7,506 bases of DNA from an uncultured Porphyromonadaceae bacterium (GCA_947174225.1 CAMWIF010000121.1:1-7506), one strand, 5' to 3'. Shown: positions 1-7,222, counted from the stretch's first letter. Numbers and translations: made by a program. The notes: generated by a model from the letters alone, not told the origin.

Positions 1-54
1 CCAACGACCCCGAGATTACAAATCACGTGCTCTGGCCAACTGAGCTAAAGAGGC
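1..54 (-). tRNA. tRNA-Thr (anticodon UGU), 5' part, cut by window start
   Basis: Read on the minus strand, the sequence starts with the acceptor strand GCCTCTT. It continues with TA, a D-arm with stem GCTC/GAGC and the usual AGTTGG loop core, an anticodon arm with loop TTTGTAA, a five-base variable loop GGGTC, and the first T-stem strand GTTGG, where the window ends. The segment lengths 7-2-4-9-4-1-5-7-5-5-5 are canonical. The anticodon is at 18-20 (ACA on plus, UGU in the RNA), so it reads ACA and, by wobble, other threonine codons. The T-loop, the 3' acceptor strand and any encoded CCA lie outside the window. The anticodon stem CGTGA/TCTCG has one U-U mismatch in its middle pair. A Bacteroidetes-type promoter lies about 105 nt upstream. 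Confidence 0.93.
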
Positions 55-151
55 AAACGGGCAAGCGACCAACGTCGCACCGCTCAACTACGCTACCCTT
101 GCTTCGATCAAGATCTGGGGGATTCACGAGGAGCAAGTCGCATTGGACTTA
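55..151 (-). other. GC-rich structured leader between tRNA promoter and tRNA-Thr
   Basis: This stretch lies between the probable start of transcription (about 152) and the tRNA 5' end (54). It is clearly more GC-rich than the AT-rich intergenic DNA beyond it. On the transcribed minus strand it holds a perfect 5-bp hairpin with a 4-nt loop (plus coordinates 65-69 with 74-78). Flanking that is a helix pairing 59-64 with 93-98, including two G-U pairs. The segment at 98-102 can pair with 61-65 or, as 98-103, with 132-137. The segment at 65-69 can pair with 74-78 or 137-141. The pairings therefore compete. A GGGTAGCGTAGTTGAG stretch faintly resembles a tRNA acceptor plus D-arm, but no proper anticodon arm follows. 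It may be only the leader removed by RNase P, a decayed tRNA copy, or a small structured RNA. I cannot assign a function. Confidence 0.35.
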
Positions 152-158
152 CCCGATG

Positions 159-189
159 CAAAATTAGATATTTCCTGTGAACTGACAAA
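159..189 (-). promoter_or_regulatory. Bacteroidetes-type promoter for the tRNA-Thr unit
   Basis: On the minus strand a -33 element TTTG (plus 186-189) is followed after exactly 19 nt by TAATTTTG (plus 159-166). This matches the Bacteroidetes primary sigma consensus TTTG-N19-21-TAnnTTTG at every defined base. Transcription would start near position 152 and run left through the leader into the tRNA. The position, orientation and perfect match make this a strong call, although the start site itself is inferred. Confidence 0.85.
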
Positions 190-307
190 ATTTTTCAGCC
201 ATATTTTGCATATTTTAACATTTTTATTTTGATACCGATTAGGCATATTTAAGCTTGAATCGTATAAATCAATTATTTACCCCTTTCAGCCAGTCAAAAT
301 AAAAAGA
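190..307. other. AT-rich intergenic tract, possible UP-like element
   Basis: This tract lies between the tRNA promoter and the terminator of the hydrolase gene and contains no credible gene. The part directly upstream of the -33 box has three near-tandem CATATTTT-like units (200-207, 209-216 and 219-226, the last as CATTTTTA). Such A/T tracts could act like an UP element for a strongly expressed tRNA promoter, but this is inferred from position and composition only. I see no riboswitch, second promoter or operator in 232-307. Confidence 0.3.
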
Positions 308-340
308 TTGTCCATATCGGCAAATTGATATGGACAACCT
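301..340 (-). terminator. Intrinsic terminator of the glycoside hydrolase transcript
   Basis: A perfect 11-bp inverted repeat (308-318 TTGTCCATATC with 327-337 GATATGGACAA) encloses an 8-nt loop. In the minus-strand RNA the stem is followed within two or three bases by a U-rich run (CUUUUUAUUUU). It begins about 70 nt downstream of the hydrolase stop codon and points the right way to end that transcript. In the plus direction the stem is followed by a weaker T-rich stretch, so it could also act bidirectionally, but no plus-strand gene approaches it. Confidence 0.88.
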
Positions 341-406
341 TATTATTTTAACACTATTTTAACAGTTGAACGGACGAATTTTTTCCGGTCACCAAAAATT
401 TTCAGC

Positions 407-2737
407 CTACTTCATTACTCTTTCCACAATCACACGGTCAATAATAGCGTGGTTTGTGTCAAGATTCATATTGCTATCCTCGGTATTCATCACCAGTTTT
501 ACCTCGTGTTTACCCGGAGTGAGATTCACCCTTATGGTATTGCTCTCGCCCCAGTCGTCCCAATTAGCTACGCCACGCTGCGGCATAACAATGGTGCCTA
601 CGTCAACTCCGTCTACATAGAGGCTGCGGATGGCTGCCTTATTCTCGGTATTGACAGGGCCGTTGCCGTTGGCATAGCGGAAAGCTATAGTGTATGTGCC
701 CTCGGGAAGCTGAGCCGACTCCATATCAATTACAGTTGTGGCAGGTGTAGCCTTATCGGTCTCGGCAAAGCCGTTGCCGTTCCAGCCTGAGATAGCACCC
801 GTCGGTTTATAGCTGACCTCTGCCGAAGTCATTGCAGACTTCTCGCCTCCCATTTCAAAAGATTTACGGAGACGGTTGCTGCGAGGCTCGGAAGCGAAGC
901 TCTGTGTACCGTCGCTTGCCACACCTATCACCTGCCACTCACCCTCCGTGATGGCGGGCCAAGTGGTCTGATGGGTGCGTCCTACCTCCTCGCCGTCGCG
1001 GAGCACAATGTACTCGGCTATATATTCGAGAGGATTCCATTGCAAGAGGTTCAAAGCAGGTGTTCCCGCAGTTGTTGTTCCGTCAGCTGTAGTGAGCCAA
1101 GCTGAAGGTGTCCAGGGAGCCTTGGAGTTGGCAACGTGGTTAACCTTCATCGGAGCGATAGGCTTATTGTCCATCTGCACATAGATGTCTACATCGCCGG
1201 TCAGAAGTTTCGCAGGTATCACCTTCCCTTGTTCCGGATAGAACGACTTGCCATTTACCGTGAGCGACTGCACACGGTCGCCGTAGCCGTTGACCGTTAT
1301 GTTCAGTCGAGCCCCACGATACGGGAAGTTTGAGAGGGTACGTGTCCCTGCCAAAGCCTCCGGTACAAACGGCTCAATGCGCAGACCGTTCTTCTCGAAA
1401 TGGATTCCGAAAAGAATCTGGTTGGTCAAGGCAAGATTTCCGGAAAGGCTCCAAAGCATATTCGAGGAATTAAGCTCGGTAAAGATGTCGCCATTATCGA
1501 GATTGAAATTCTCCTTGTTAGTAGCAAAGAGAGCGGCAGGACGCACCACGCTACCTATGCCTTCCAGCACTCCCTGTTCGTTTCCCGACTTAGCCTGGGC
1601 AAGTGCCCAATAAGAGGCTACAAAGGGCCAAAGCGCATTGTTATGGTAATTGGGCATATCGGAAATCTGCGGATAGAAAATAGCCGGACCGAACTTGGTG
1701 GTCGGGTTATTCTCAGAGATTGATTTCTGCTTATCCGCCGGAGCGATGTCATACAGGATAGCCAACGCTTCTCCAAGAGTCTCAGCACGCGGATTCAGAA
1801 TCTTGTTGTCGCGTCCGTAGGTATACATTCCGTAATACCCTTTGTCGTCCATCCAGAAAGTCTTGTCGATTGCTTGGGCAAGATCAAACGCCTCCTTCTT
1901 GTAGGCGGCAGCCTCCTTTTTCTTGCCGAGCACAGACGCCATTTCCGAAGCTGCGTCAAGAGCGGCAGCGTAGAGCACATTCGTACCCATAGCCTCACTC
2001 TGCGAGATGTCGGCGGTCTGCATCCAGCGCGGATAGCTCTGCTCACGCCAGTCGATGAAAGAGGTCTCCCCTTTCACAAGTCCGTTCTCGCTCATCACCG
2101 TTGCCTTGTCCTTGGCAAGCGATCTCACCACAATCGGATATACTTTCTCCAGCCAACTTTTCTCGCCCGTCACCTTATAGATCTCCCAAGCCGCAAGCGT
2201 CCAGATCATACGGTCGGTCGATATGGGCCACGCACCGCCGGAACCGGTGTCCTGAATAATCTGCCCCTCCGGATTCACCTTTTTCATCAGTGAAATCATT
2301 GAAGCCTCCGGCTGCAGAGCCGCCATAGAGAGGATGATGGAATAGCTCACATCACGTGTCCAAACCCCTGCCCACTCCTTGCCGGTGCGCAGCGTGGTGT
2401 CGGGCTCCACAGCGTTCACCATCTCGTCAAGCGCCATATTGTAGGCAGCCTCCATAAGAGGATTTCCGCCCGACACCTTAGGATAGGAGGAGAGATCGTT
2501 CTTACGTCGCCACACCTGGTCGACAGGCATAAAATAGCCGGGACGACCCTTATAGGTGGAGTGAATCTCCTCAGGGCTCACAGCCCACGCCTTAAACTCA
2601 TCCTGATACAGAGTGTCGCCTTTCCAGGTATATGCGTCAGTGGCGACAATCACATCGTTTGTGGCAAAGGCAGTCTCTCCTCCTGCAAGGAGAAGAGCGC
2701 CGCCCAAGAGTGCCGTCATCTTATTTCGCTTCATCAT
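407..2737 (-). CDS. Secreted six-hairpin-type glycoside hydrolase with FN3-like and CBM35-like C-terminus
   Basis: A 776-residue exported protein. Residues 1-25 form a signal peptide (basic MMKRNK, hydrophobic LLGGALLLAGG, cleavage after AFA). There is no lipobox cysteine, and I see no cysteine anywhere in the protein. Residues about 90-445 resemble an (alpha/alpha)6 glycosidase of the GH63/GH78/GH133-like kind: GVWTRD (124-129), GGAWPISTDR (167-176), FIDWRE (227-232), YHNNALWPF (364-372) and FTELNSSNMLWSLSGN (419-434). By analogy with inverting six-hairpin enzymes, D129 or D229 and E421 are candidate catalytic acids and base; this is inference. Residues 446-525 look like the usual C-terminal beta-sandwich, about 535-625 like an FN3 fold, and 635-776 like a CBM35/CBM6 sugar-binding domain. 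It probably cleaves a plant or host glycan in the periplasm or at the surface; substrate and family are unassigned. The start may be M1 or M2. It lies 48 nt after rnr, with no promoter of its own visible and a terminator behind it. Confidence 0.85.
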   Translation of the reverse strand: MMKRNKMTALLGGALLLAGGETAFATNDVIVATDAYTWKGDTLYQDEFKAWAVSPEEIHSTYKGRPGYFMPVDQVWRRKNDLSSYPKVSGGNPLMEAAYNMALDEMVNAVEPDTTLRTGKEWAGVWTRDVSYSIILSMAALQPEASMISLMKKVNPEGQIIQDTGSGGAWPISTDRMIWTLAAWEIYKVTGEKSWLEKVYPIVVRSLAKDKATVMSENGLVKGETSFIDWREQSYPRWMQTADISQSEAMGTNVLYAAALDAASEMASVLGKKKEAAAYKKEAFDLAQAIDKTFWMDDKGYYGMYTYGRDNKILNPRAETLGEALAILYDIAPADKQKSISENNPTTKFGPAIFYPQISDMPNYHNNALWPFVASYWALAQAKSGNEQGVLEGIGSVVRPAALFATNKENFNLDNGDIFTELNSSNMLWSLSGNLALTNQILFGIHFEKNGLRIEPFVPEALAGTRTLSNFPYRGARLNITVNGYGDRVQSLTVNGKSFYPEQGKVIPAKLLTGDVDIYVQMDNKPIAPMKVNHVANSKAPWTPSAWLTTADGTTTAGTPALNLLQWNPLEYIAEYIVLRDGEEVGRTHQTTWPAITEGEWQVIGVASDGTQSFASEPRSNRLRKSFEMGGEKSAMTSAEVSYKPTGAISGWNGNGFAETDKATPATTVIDMESAQLPEGTYTIAFRYANGNGPVNTENKAAIRSLYVDGVDVGTIVMPQRGVANWDDWGESNTIRVNLTPGKHEVKLVMNTEDSNMNLDTNHAIIDRVIVERVMK

Positions 2738-2785
2738 TACGCAGCTTGTGAATTATTACGTTTTTTGGGTTATTTAATTATCGGA
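2738..2785 (-). other. Short rnr-hydrolase gap without promoter or terminator
   Basis: This 48-nt AT-rich spacer separates the rnr stop from the hydrolase start. On the minus strand I find no TAnnTTTG box, no TTTG or TTG that could serve as a -33 element, and no stem-loop followed by a U-run. The simplest reading is that the hydrolase is transcribed by read-through from rnr, although a promoter inside the end of rnr cannot be excluded by eye. No Shine-Dalgarno-like sequence stands before the ATG, which is normal for Bacteroidetes. Confidence 0.4.
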
Positions 2786-5053
2786 TTACGCCTTTTCCTG
2801 CCGACGCTCGTTGCCGCCCTGGCTACGCTGCTTATGCTTCTTGTCTTTCGGATTATGGCGAGGGTTCTTGCTTTTCTTCTCCTCGATAGGCTTATTAGGA
2901 TTACCCTCATCGGTGATGAGAGCGAAGTCGAGCTGCTTGCGCTCAAGGTCAGCACGAGCCACCTGCACCTTCACGATGTCGCCGAGTGCATATTTATTGT
3001 GATACTTCCTGCCGATTAGACAATAATTCTTCTCGTCGTAGTCGTAGTAGTCGTCGGCGAGGTCACGCACAGGAACAAGACCCTCACATTTGCTCTCATC
3101 AAGCTCTACGTAGAAGCCCCATTCGGTCACACCGGAGATTACACCGGTGTAGATCTGTCCCAGACGGTCACGCATAAATTCCACCTGCTTGTAGCGTATG
3201 GAAGCACGCTCCGCATTGGCGGCAAGCTGCTCCATATCGGAGGAGTGCTTACACTGGTCTTCGAGCTTCATCTTATCGACGCTTCGTGCGCCATCAGCAT
3301 ATTTGGCAAGCAGACGGTGGACCATCATATCCGGATAGCGTCGGATAGGCGATGTAAAGTGGGTGTAATAGTCGAGGGCGAGTCCGTAGTGACCCACATT
3401 GTCGGTGGTATATATAGCCTTCGCCATACTTCGGATGGCAAGCATAGCAAGCATATTCTCCTCGCCTCTGCCCTTCACGTCGCGCAACAGACGGTTGAGG
3501 CTCTTGTTGACCTCCTTCGCCGAACCTTCGGTTTTTACCCTATGTCCGAAACGGAGAGCGATAAGGGAGAAATTGTTGATCTTTTCAGGGTCAGGATTGT
3601 CGTGTACACGGTAGACAAACGATTTTGCCTTCTTTCCCTTGGGCACTTTGCCGATGCTTTCAGCCACTGTAAGGTTGGCGAGAAGCATAAATTCCTCGAT
3701 AAGCTTATTGGCATCCTTCGACTCCTTGAAGTAAACGCTGATGGGGTGACCATCCTTGTCAATCTCAAAGCGAACCTCGTCGCGCTCCAATTCGAGAGCG
3801 CCCTGCTCATAACGACGATGGCGCAACTCCTTGGCGAGCTTGTCGAGTGTCAATATCTCCTTAGCAAACTCTCCCTCGCCGGTCTCGATAATCTCCTGCG
3901 CCTCCTCATATGTGAAGCGGCGGTCGGATTTGATCACTGTTCTGCCGATGCGATAATTCAGCACATTCGCTTTCGCGTCAAGTTCGAATATGGCAGAGAA
4001 CGTAAGCTTCTCCTCATTCGGACGCAGAGAGCAGATACCGTTGGAGAGATGCTCCGGAAGCATCGGGATTGTACGGTCAACCAAGTACACGCTTGTGGCA
4101 CGCTGCTGCGCCTCACGGTCGATTATCGTGTTAGGATGCACATAGTGCGTGACGTCGGCGATATGCACGCCCACCTCCCAGTTGCCATTGGCAAGCTGAC
4201 GTATTGAGAGCGCATCGTCGAAGTCCTTGGCATCGCGGGGGTCGATGGTGAATGTGGTCACGCCACGGAAATCCTCACGTTTCGCCACTTCCTCAGGTGT
4301 GATTCCGGCGTCAATCTTCGCGGCTGCCTTCTCTACAGCCTCCGGATATTTATAGGGCAAGCCGAACTCTGCAAGTATGGCGTGCATTTCGGCAGTGTTC
4401 TCCCCTTTCTTTCCAAGTATGTCTACCACTTCGCCACGAGGATTCATCTCCTCGTCGCGCCACTGCACGATTCGGGCAATCGCCTTGTCGCCGGTCTTAC
4501 CACCCTTCAATTTGGAGCGTGGTATGATGATGTCGGCTGCAAGGAACTTCGAGTCGGTGACAAGCGCAGCGTAATCCTTCTCCACGTTGAGCGTACCGAT
4601 GAACACCTGCTCCTTCGGTTCGATAATCTCGATTACCTTCGCCTCAGGCTCGGCACCCCTTCTTTGGGCAGAGATCTCCACCTTCACCTTGTCGCCGTTG
4701 AGTGCGTGCATAGAGTTACGTTCTGCCACCATAATCATCTCGTCGTCGATCATAACTCCGTTCTTGCCGTTGCTGCGGCGCACGAAGAGACCAACGTTCT
4801 CGGTGCCACGGTTTGTGATAGCTTTATATTTGCCAAGAGCCACCTCCTGTATAAGTTCGGCGGCTGCAAGTTCTTCAAGAATATTAATTACTGCCATACG
4901 GTTGGGAGGATTTGTTGCTCCCACCGCGAATGCGATCTGTTTATAGTTGAAAGCCTGCTTATTCTCCTTTTCCAAGAATCTCATGACTCTCTCCTCTAAT
5001 TCTTTCTTTTTCATTCGGGGTCGCGACACTCCCTTATTTTCCTCTTTCTTCAT
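2786..5053 (-). CDS. rnr: Ribonuclease R (3'-5' exoribonuclease, RNB family)
   Basis: A 755-residue processive exoribonuclease that degrades structured RNA from the 3' end, acting in mRNA decay and rRNA/tmRNA quality control in the cytoplasm. Domain order is that of RNase R: an N-terminal winged-helix segment (about 15-80), two cold-shock OB domains (about 84-145 and 147-215), the RNB catalytic domain (about 258-585), an S1 domain (about 633-712) and a Lys/Arg-rich tail (719-755). The active site is intact: DPRDAKDFDDA carries D271, D277, D279 and D280, matching the four metal-binding aspartates of E. coli RNase R. Y323 sits at the RNA-stacking tyrosine position, and the signature HFTSPIRRYPDMMVHR is at 565-580. 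Length is typical for Bacteroidetes and shorter than the E. coli enzyme. M1 is the first in-frame ATG used; M14 (5014) is a possible alternative start. It lies 66 nt after uvrC. Confidence 0.96.
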   Translation of the reverse strand: MKKEENKGVSRPRMKKKELEERVMRFLEKENKQAFNYKQIAFAVGATNPPNRMAVINILEELAAAELIQEVALGKYKAITNRGTENVGLFVRRSNGKNGVMIDDEMIMVAERNSMHALNGDKVKVEISAQRRGAEPEAKVIEIIEPKEQVFIGTLNVEKDYAALVTDSKFLAADIIIPRSKLKGGKTGDKAIARIVQWRDEEMNPRGEVVDILGKKGENTAEMHAILAEFGLPYKYPEAVEKAAAKIDAGITPEEVAKREDFRGVTTFTIDPRDAKDFDDALSIRQLANGNWEVGVHIADVTHYVHPNTIIDREAQQRATSVYLVDRTIPMLPEHLSNGICSLRPNEEKLTFSAIFELDAKANVLNYRIGRTVIKSDRRFTYEEAQEIIETGEGEFAKEILTLDKLAKELRHRRYEQGALELERDEVRFEIDKDGHPISVYFKESKDANKLIEEFMLLANLTVAESIGKVPKGKKAKSFVYRVHDNPDPEKINNFSLIALRFGHRVKTEGSAKEVNKSLNRLLRDVKGRGEENMLAMLAIRSMAKAIYTTDNVGHYGLALDYYTHFTSPIRRYPDMMVHRLLAKYADGARSVDKMKLEDQCKHSSDMEQLAANAERASIRYKQVEFMRDRLGQIYTGVISGVTEWGFYVELDESKCEGLVPVRDLADDYYDYDEKNYCLIGRKYHNKYALGDIVKVQVARADLERKQLDFALITDEGNPNKPIEEKKSKNPRHNPKDKKHKQRSQGGNERRQEKA

Positions 5054-5087
5054 ATTTCAAAGATTTCTTTTCGTTTACTACTATAAC

Positions 5088-5118
5088 GCATTGAGGGTTG
5101 ATTATTCTTTTTCAATGC
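5088..5118 (-). repeat. 7-bp inverted repeat in the uvrC-rnr gap
   Basis: GCATTGA (5088-5094) and TCAATGC (5112-5118) form a perfect 7-bp inverted repeat around a 17-nt A/T-rich centre, directly after the uvrC stop codon. No U-run follows the stem in the minus-strand RNA, and the loop is long, so it is a poor intrinsic terminator. It could be a weak RNA hairpin at the end of uvrC, a protein-binding palindrome, or chance. No Bacteroidetes-consensus promoter is visible in the 66-nt gap. Confidence 0.3.
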
Positions 5119-5119
5119 T

Positions 5120-7147
5120 CTATTTTGATTGCTGATTTGATTCTTCGGGTATAGGAACGGGCGCATTTTCCTCTTCGGGATGGAAATGGGAATACACAAT
5201 CTTACCCTTTGCCGGACCTACCACAGCGGCAATATCATCGAGCGACGCCTCGCCCAGGCGCTTCACGCTTTTAAACTCTTTTATTAGCGCTTTGGCTGTC
5301 ACCTCGCCCACTCCCTTGATATTGTCGAGTTCACTGCGCACCTGCCCCTTTGAACGGCGCAGACGGTGATGGGTTATGCCGAAGCGGTGAGCCTCGTCGC
5401 GCAGGTGCTGCACCACCTGAAGGCTACGGCTCTTCTTGTCGATATAGAGAGGCAACGTGTCACCGGGGAAATATATTTCCTCAAGTCTTTTCGCTATGCC
5501 AACAAGTGCTACCTCTCCCCTTATTCCCATTTCATCGAAAGCCTCGACAGCGGCACTGAGCTGTCCCTTTCCACCATCGACCACCACCAACTGCGGCAGC
5601 GGCTCACCCTCGGCTATCATACGCGAGTAGCGACGGTGAAGCACCTCTTTCATCGAAGCGAAGTCGTCAGCTCCCACCACGGTCTTGATGATGAAATGAC
5701 GGTAATCCTTTTTCGCTGGCTTGCCGTCGCGAAACACCACGCAGCTCGCCACAGGATTCGTGCCTTGGATATTGGAGTTGTCGAAGCACTCAATATGGCG
5801 AGGCTGCACATTGAGACGGAAATCGCTTTTCATCTGCTCCATCAGTTTCTCCACACCCTTCTCAGGGTCCATCTTCTCAGCCATCTTCTCCTTGTCGTTC
5901 ATATACTGGCGCACATTCTTCATCCCGACATCGAGAATCTTTTTCTTGTCGCCACGCTTGGGCACCACCATCTCCACCCCCTCAAACTCCGTATCGGGAA
6001 GGAACGGCACAATCACCGTAGTATACTTACGATCGAAACGACGTGCCACCTCCCCCATAGCAAGGGAAAGAATCTCGGCGGGCGTCTCTGCAAGCCGTCG
6101 TCTGAACTCCATATTGAGACTCTGCACCACCGCACCGTGATGAAGGTGCATAAAGTTTACATAGGCTGAATCTCCCGACTCATCGTAGGCAAACATATCG
6201 CAATCCTCCTCGTCGGCAATGCCGATCACAGATTTCGCGTTGTAGGTCTTTACAATCTCATACTTCTCCTTCACCGCCTGTGCCTCCTCAAACTTCCATT
6301 CCTCGCTGAGACGAGCCATTTCTTCTTTCAGATATTTCTCGAGCACCACGGTTTCGCCGTTGAGTATCTGACGCACCTGCGCCACATATTTGGCGTAGTC
6401 TTCCGGCGCGATAAGTCCCCGGCACGCACCGCTACATTTCTTTATATGGTAGTCGAGACAGAGCCGGAACTTACCCCGAGCTATCCCCTTTTCATCGAGA
6501 GCGTGCCGGCAACTCCGCAGAGGGTACACATCGCGAATGAGCTGGAGCACCACCTTCGCCGCCTGCGGATTGCTGTAGGGACCGTAATACTTGCCCTCCA
6601 CATCACGCTCCCTTGTCATAAAGACACGCGGATAAAGTTCCTTAGTCACGACAATCCAGGGATAGGATTTATCATCTTTCAGGAGCACATTATAGTGGGG
6701 CTGGTAAGCCTTGATCATGGCATTCTCAAGATGGAGGGCATCCTGCTCGGAGCCTACTACGATGAAGCGCATATCCACAATGTTGCGCACGAGAAGATTT
6801 GTGCGCACGGTGTCGTGACGGCGGTTAAAGTAGGAGGAGACCCTTCGTTTGAGCCTTTTCGCCTTTCCCACGTATATCACCTTTCCGTGGCGGTCTATAT
6901 ACATATACACACCGGGAGCTTCCGGAAGATTCAGTATTTTCTCACGGAGATGTTCGCCGGGACGATTGTTGAAAATATCTTCACGAGTTCTGTCGGGCAC
7001 GATTTCGATGTCGAATTTCCCCATTTTATCTATGTCGCGCCCGGTATCGGCAAGGAGCATATCAATGGTTGCTTTCACCTCCTCAGGCTTGGCAGCCTCG
7101 TGGGAAGCTCCCTCCTTGGCATCTTGCAGCAGTGGCAGAAGTTTCAT
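5120..7147 (-). CDS. uvrC: Excinuclease ABC subunit C with N-terminal extension
   Basis: A 675-residue nuclease that makes both incisions beside DNA lesions bound by UvrB in nucleotide excision repair. The GIY-YIG domain holds APGVY (77-81), VIYVGKAK (90-97), R102, E141 and N153, matching T. maritima Y29, R39, E76 and N88. Four cysteines, C213, C230, C238 and C242 (CX16CX7CX3C), match the Fe-S ligands known in E. coli UvrC. A UVR UvrB-binding segment spans about 267-305. The RNase H-like 5'-incision domain carries FDNSNIQG (D456), VVVDGGKGQ (D524) and DEAHRFG (H587). A helix-hairpin-helix pair ends the core (about 605-650), followed by a polar tail. About 63 residues precede the usual family start; M1 is the earliest ATG after an in-frame stop, and M30 or M42 are alternatives. 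From memory, apt-uvrC adjacency is common in Bacteroidales. Confidence 0.96.
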   Translation of the reverse strand: MKLLPLLQDAKEGASHEAAKPEEVKATIDMLLADTGRDIDKMGKFDIEIVPDRTREDIFNNRPGEHLREKILNLPEAPGVYMYIDRHGKVIYVGKAKRLKRRVSSYFNRRHDTVRTNLLVRNIVDMRFIVVGSEQDALHLENAMIKAYQPHYNVLLKDDKSYPWIVVTKELYPRVFMTRERDVEGKYYGPYSNPQAAKVVLQLIRDVYPLRSCRHALDEKGIARGKFRLCLDYHIKKCSGACRGLIAPEDYAKYVAQVRQILNGETVVLEKYLKEEMARLSEEWKFEEAQAVKEKYEIVKTYNAKSVIGIADEEDCDMFAYDESGDSAYVNFMHLHHGAVVQSLNMEFRRRLAETPAEILSLAMGEVARRFDRKYTTVIVPFLPDTEFEGVEMVVPKRGDKKKILDVGMKNVRQYMNDKEKMAEKMDPEKGVEKLMEQMKSDFRLNVQPRHIECFDNSNIQGTNPVASCVVFRDGKPAKKDYRHFIIKTVVGADDFASMKEVLHRRYSRMIAEGEPLPQLVVVDGGKGQLSAAVEAFDEMGIRGEVALVGIAKRLEEIYFPGDTLPLYIDKKSRSLQVVQHLRDEAHRFGITHHRLRRSKGQVRSELDNIKGVGEVTAKALIKEFKSVKRLGEASLDDIAAVVGPAKGKIVYSHFHPEEENAPVPIPEESNQQSK

Positions 7148-7222
7148 AATTTTGATTATTTCTCTTTAATATTTTGTTTTGAAAACGGAAGGCACTCCAT
7201 TTGAGGGACGCTCTATTTTAGA

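Noticed and set aside
1..54. tRNA as an integration site for a mobile element
   Set aside because: Elements usually insert at the tRNA 3' end, which is outside the window. No integrase, attachment repeat or cargo is seen on the 5' side.
61..103. Second tRNA gene in the leader
   Set aside because: The GGGTAGCGTAGTTGAG stretch looks like an acceptor and D-arm start, but no 5+7+5 anticodon arm or T-arm follows in register. At most a decayed copy.
108..143. Possible 11-residue upstream peptide on the minus strand in the tRNA leader
   Set aside because: A short ATG-to-TGA frame upstream of a tRNA has no coding gene to control in the window and no supporting signal; such frames arise often by chance.
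44..232. Open plus-strand frame across the leader and tRNA promoter that reads as plausible protein
   Set aside because: It has no ATG start, is only 62 codons, and runs through a perfect minus-strand promoter and into A/T-rich DNA. The plausible part comes from the GC-rich leader. Treated as chance.
3245..4207. 320-codon open frame on the plus strand
   Set aside because: It lies wholly antisense to rnr, whose domains and catalytic residues are intact; its translation shows no recognisable domain and is the usual antisense shadow of GC-rich coding DNA.
5366..6169. 267-codon open frame on the plus strand
   Set aside because: Antisense to the UvrC RNase H domain; His- and Leu-rich composition is typical of a shadow frame.
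6446..7204. 252-codon open frame on the plus strand extending past the uvrC start
   Set aside because: It overlaps the conserved GIY-YIG domain of uvrC on the opposite strand and has no promoter or recognisable motif.
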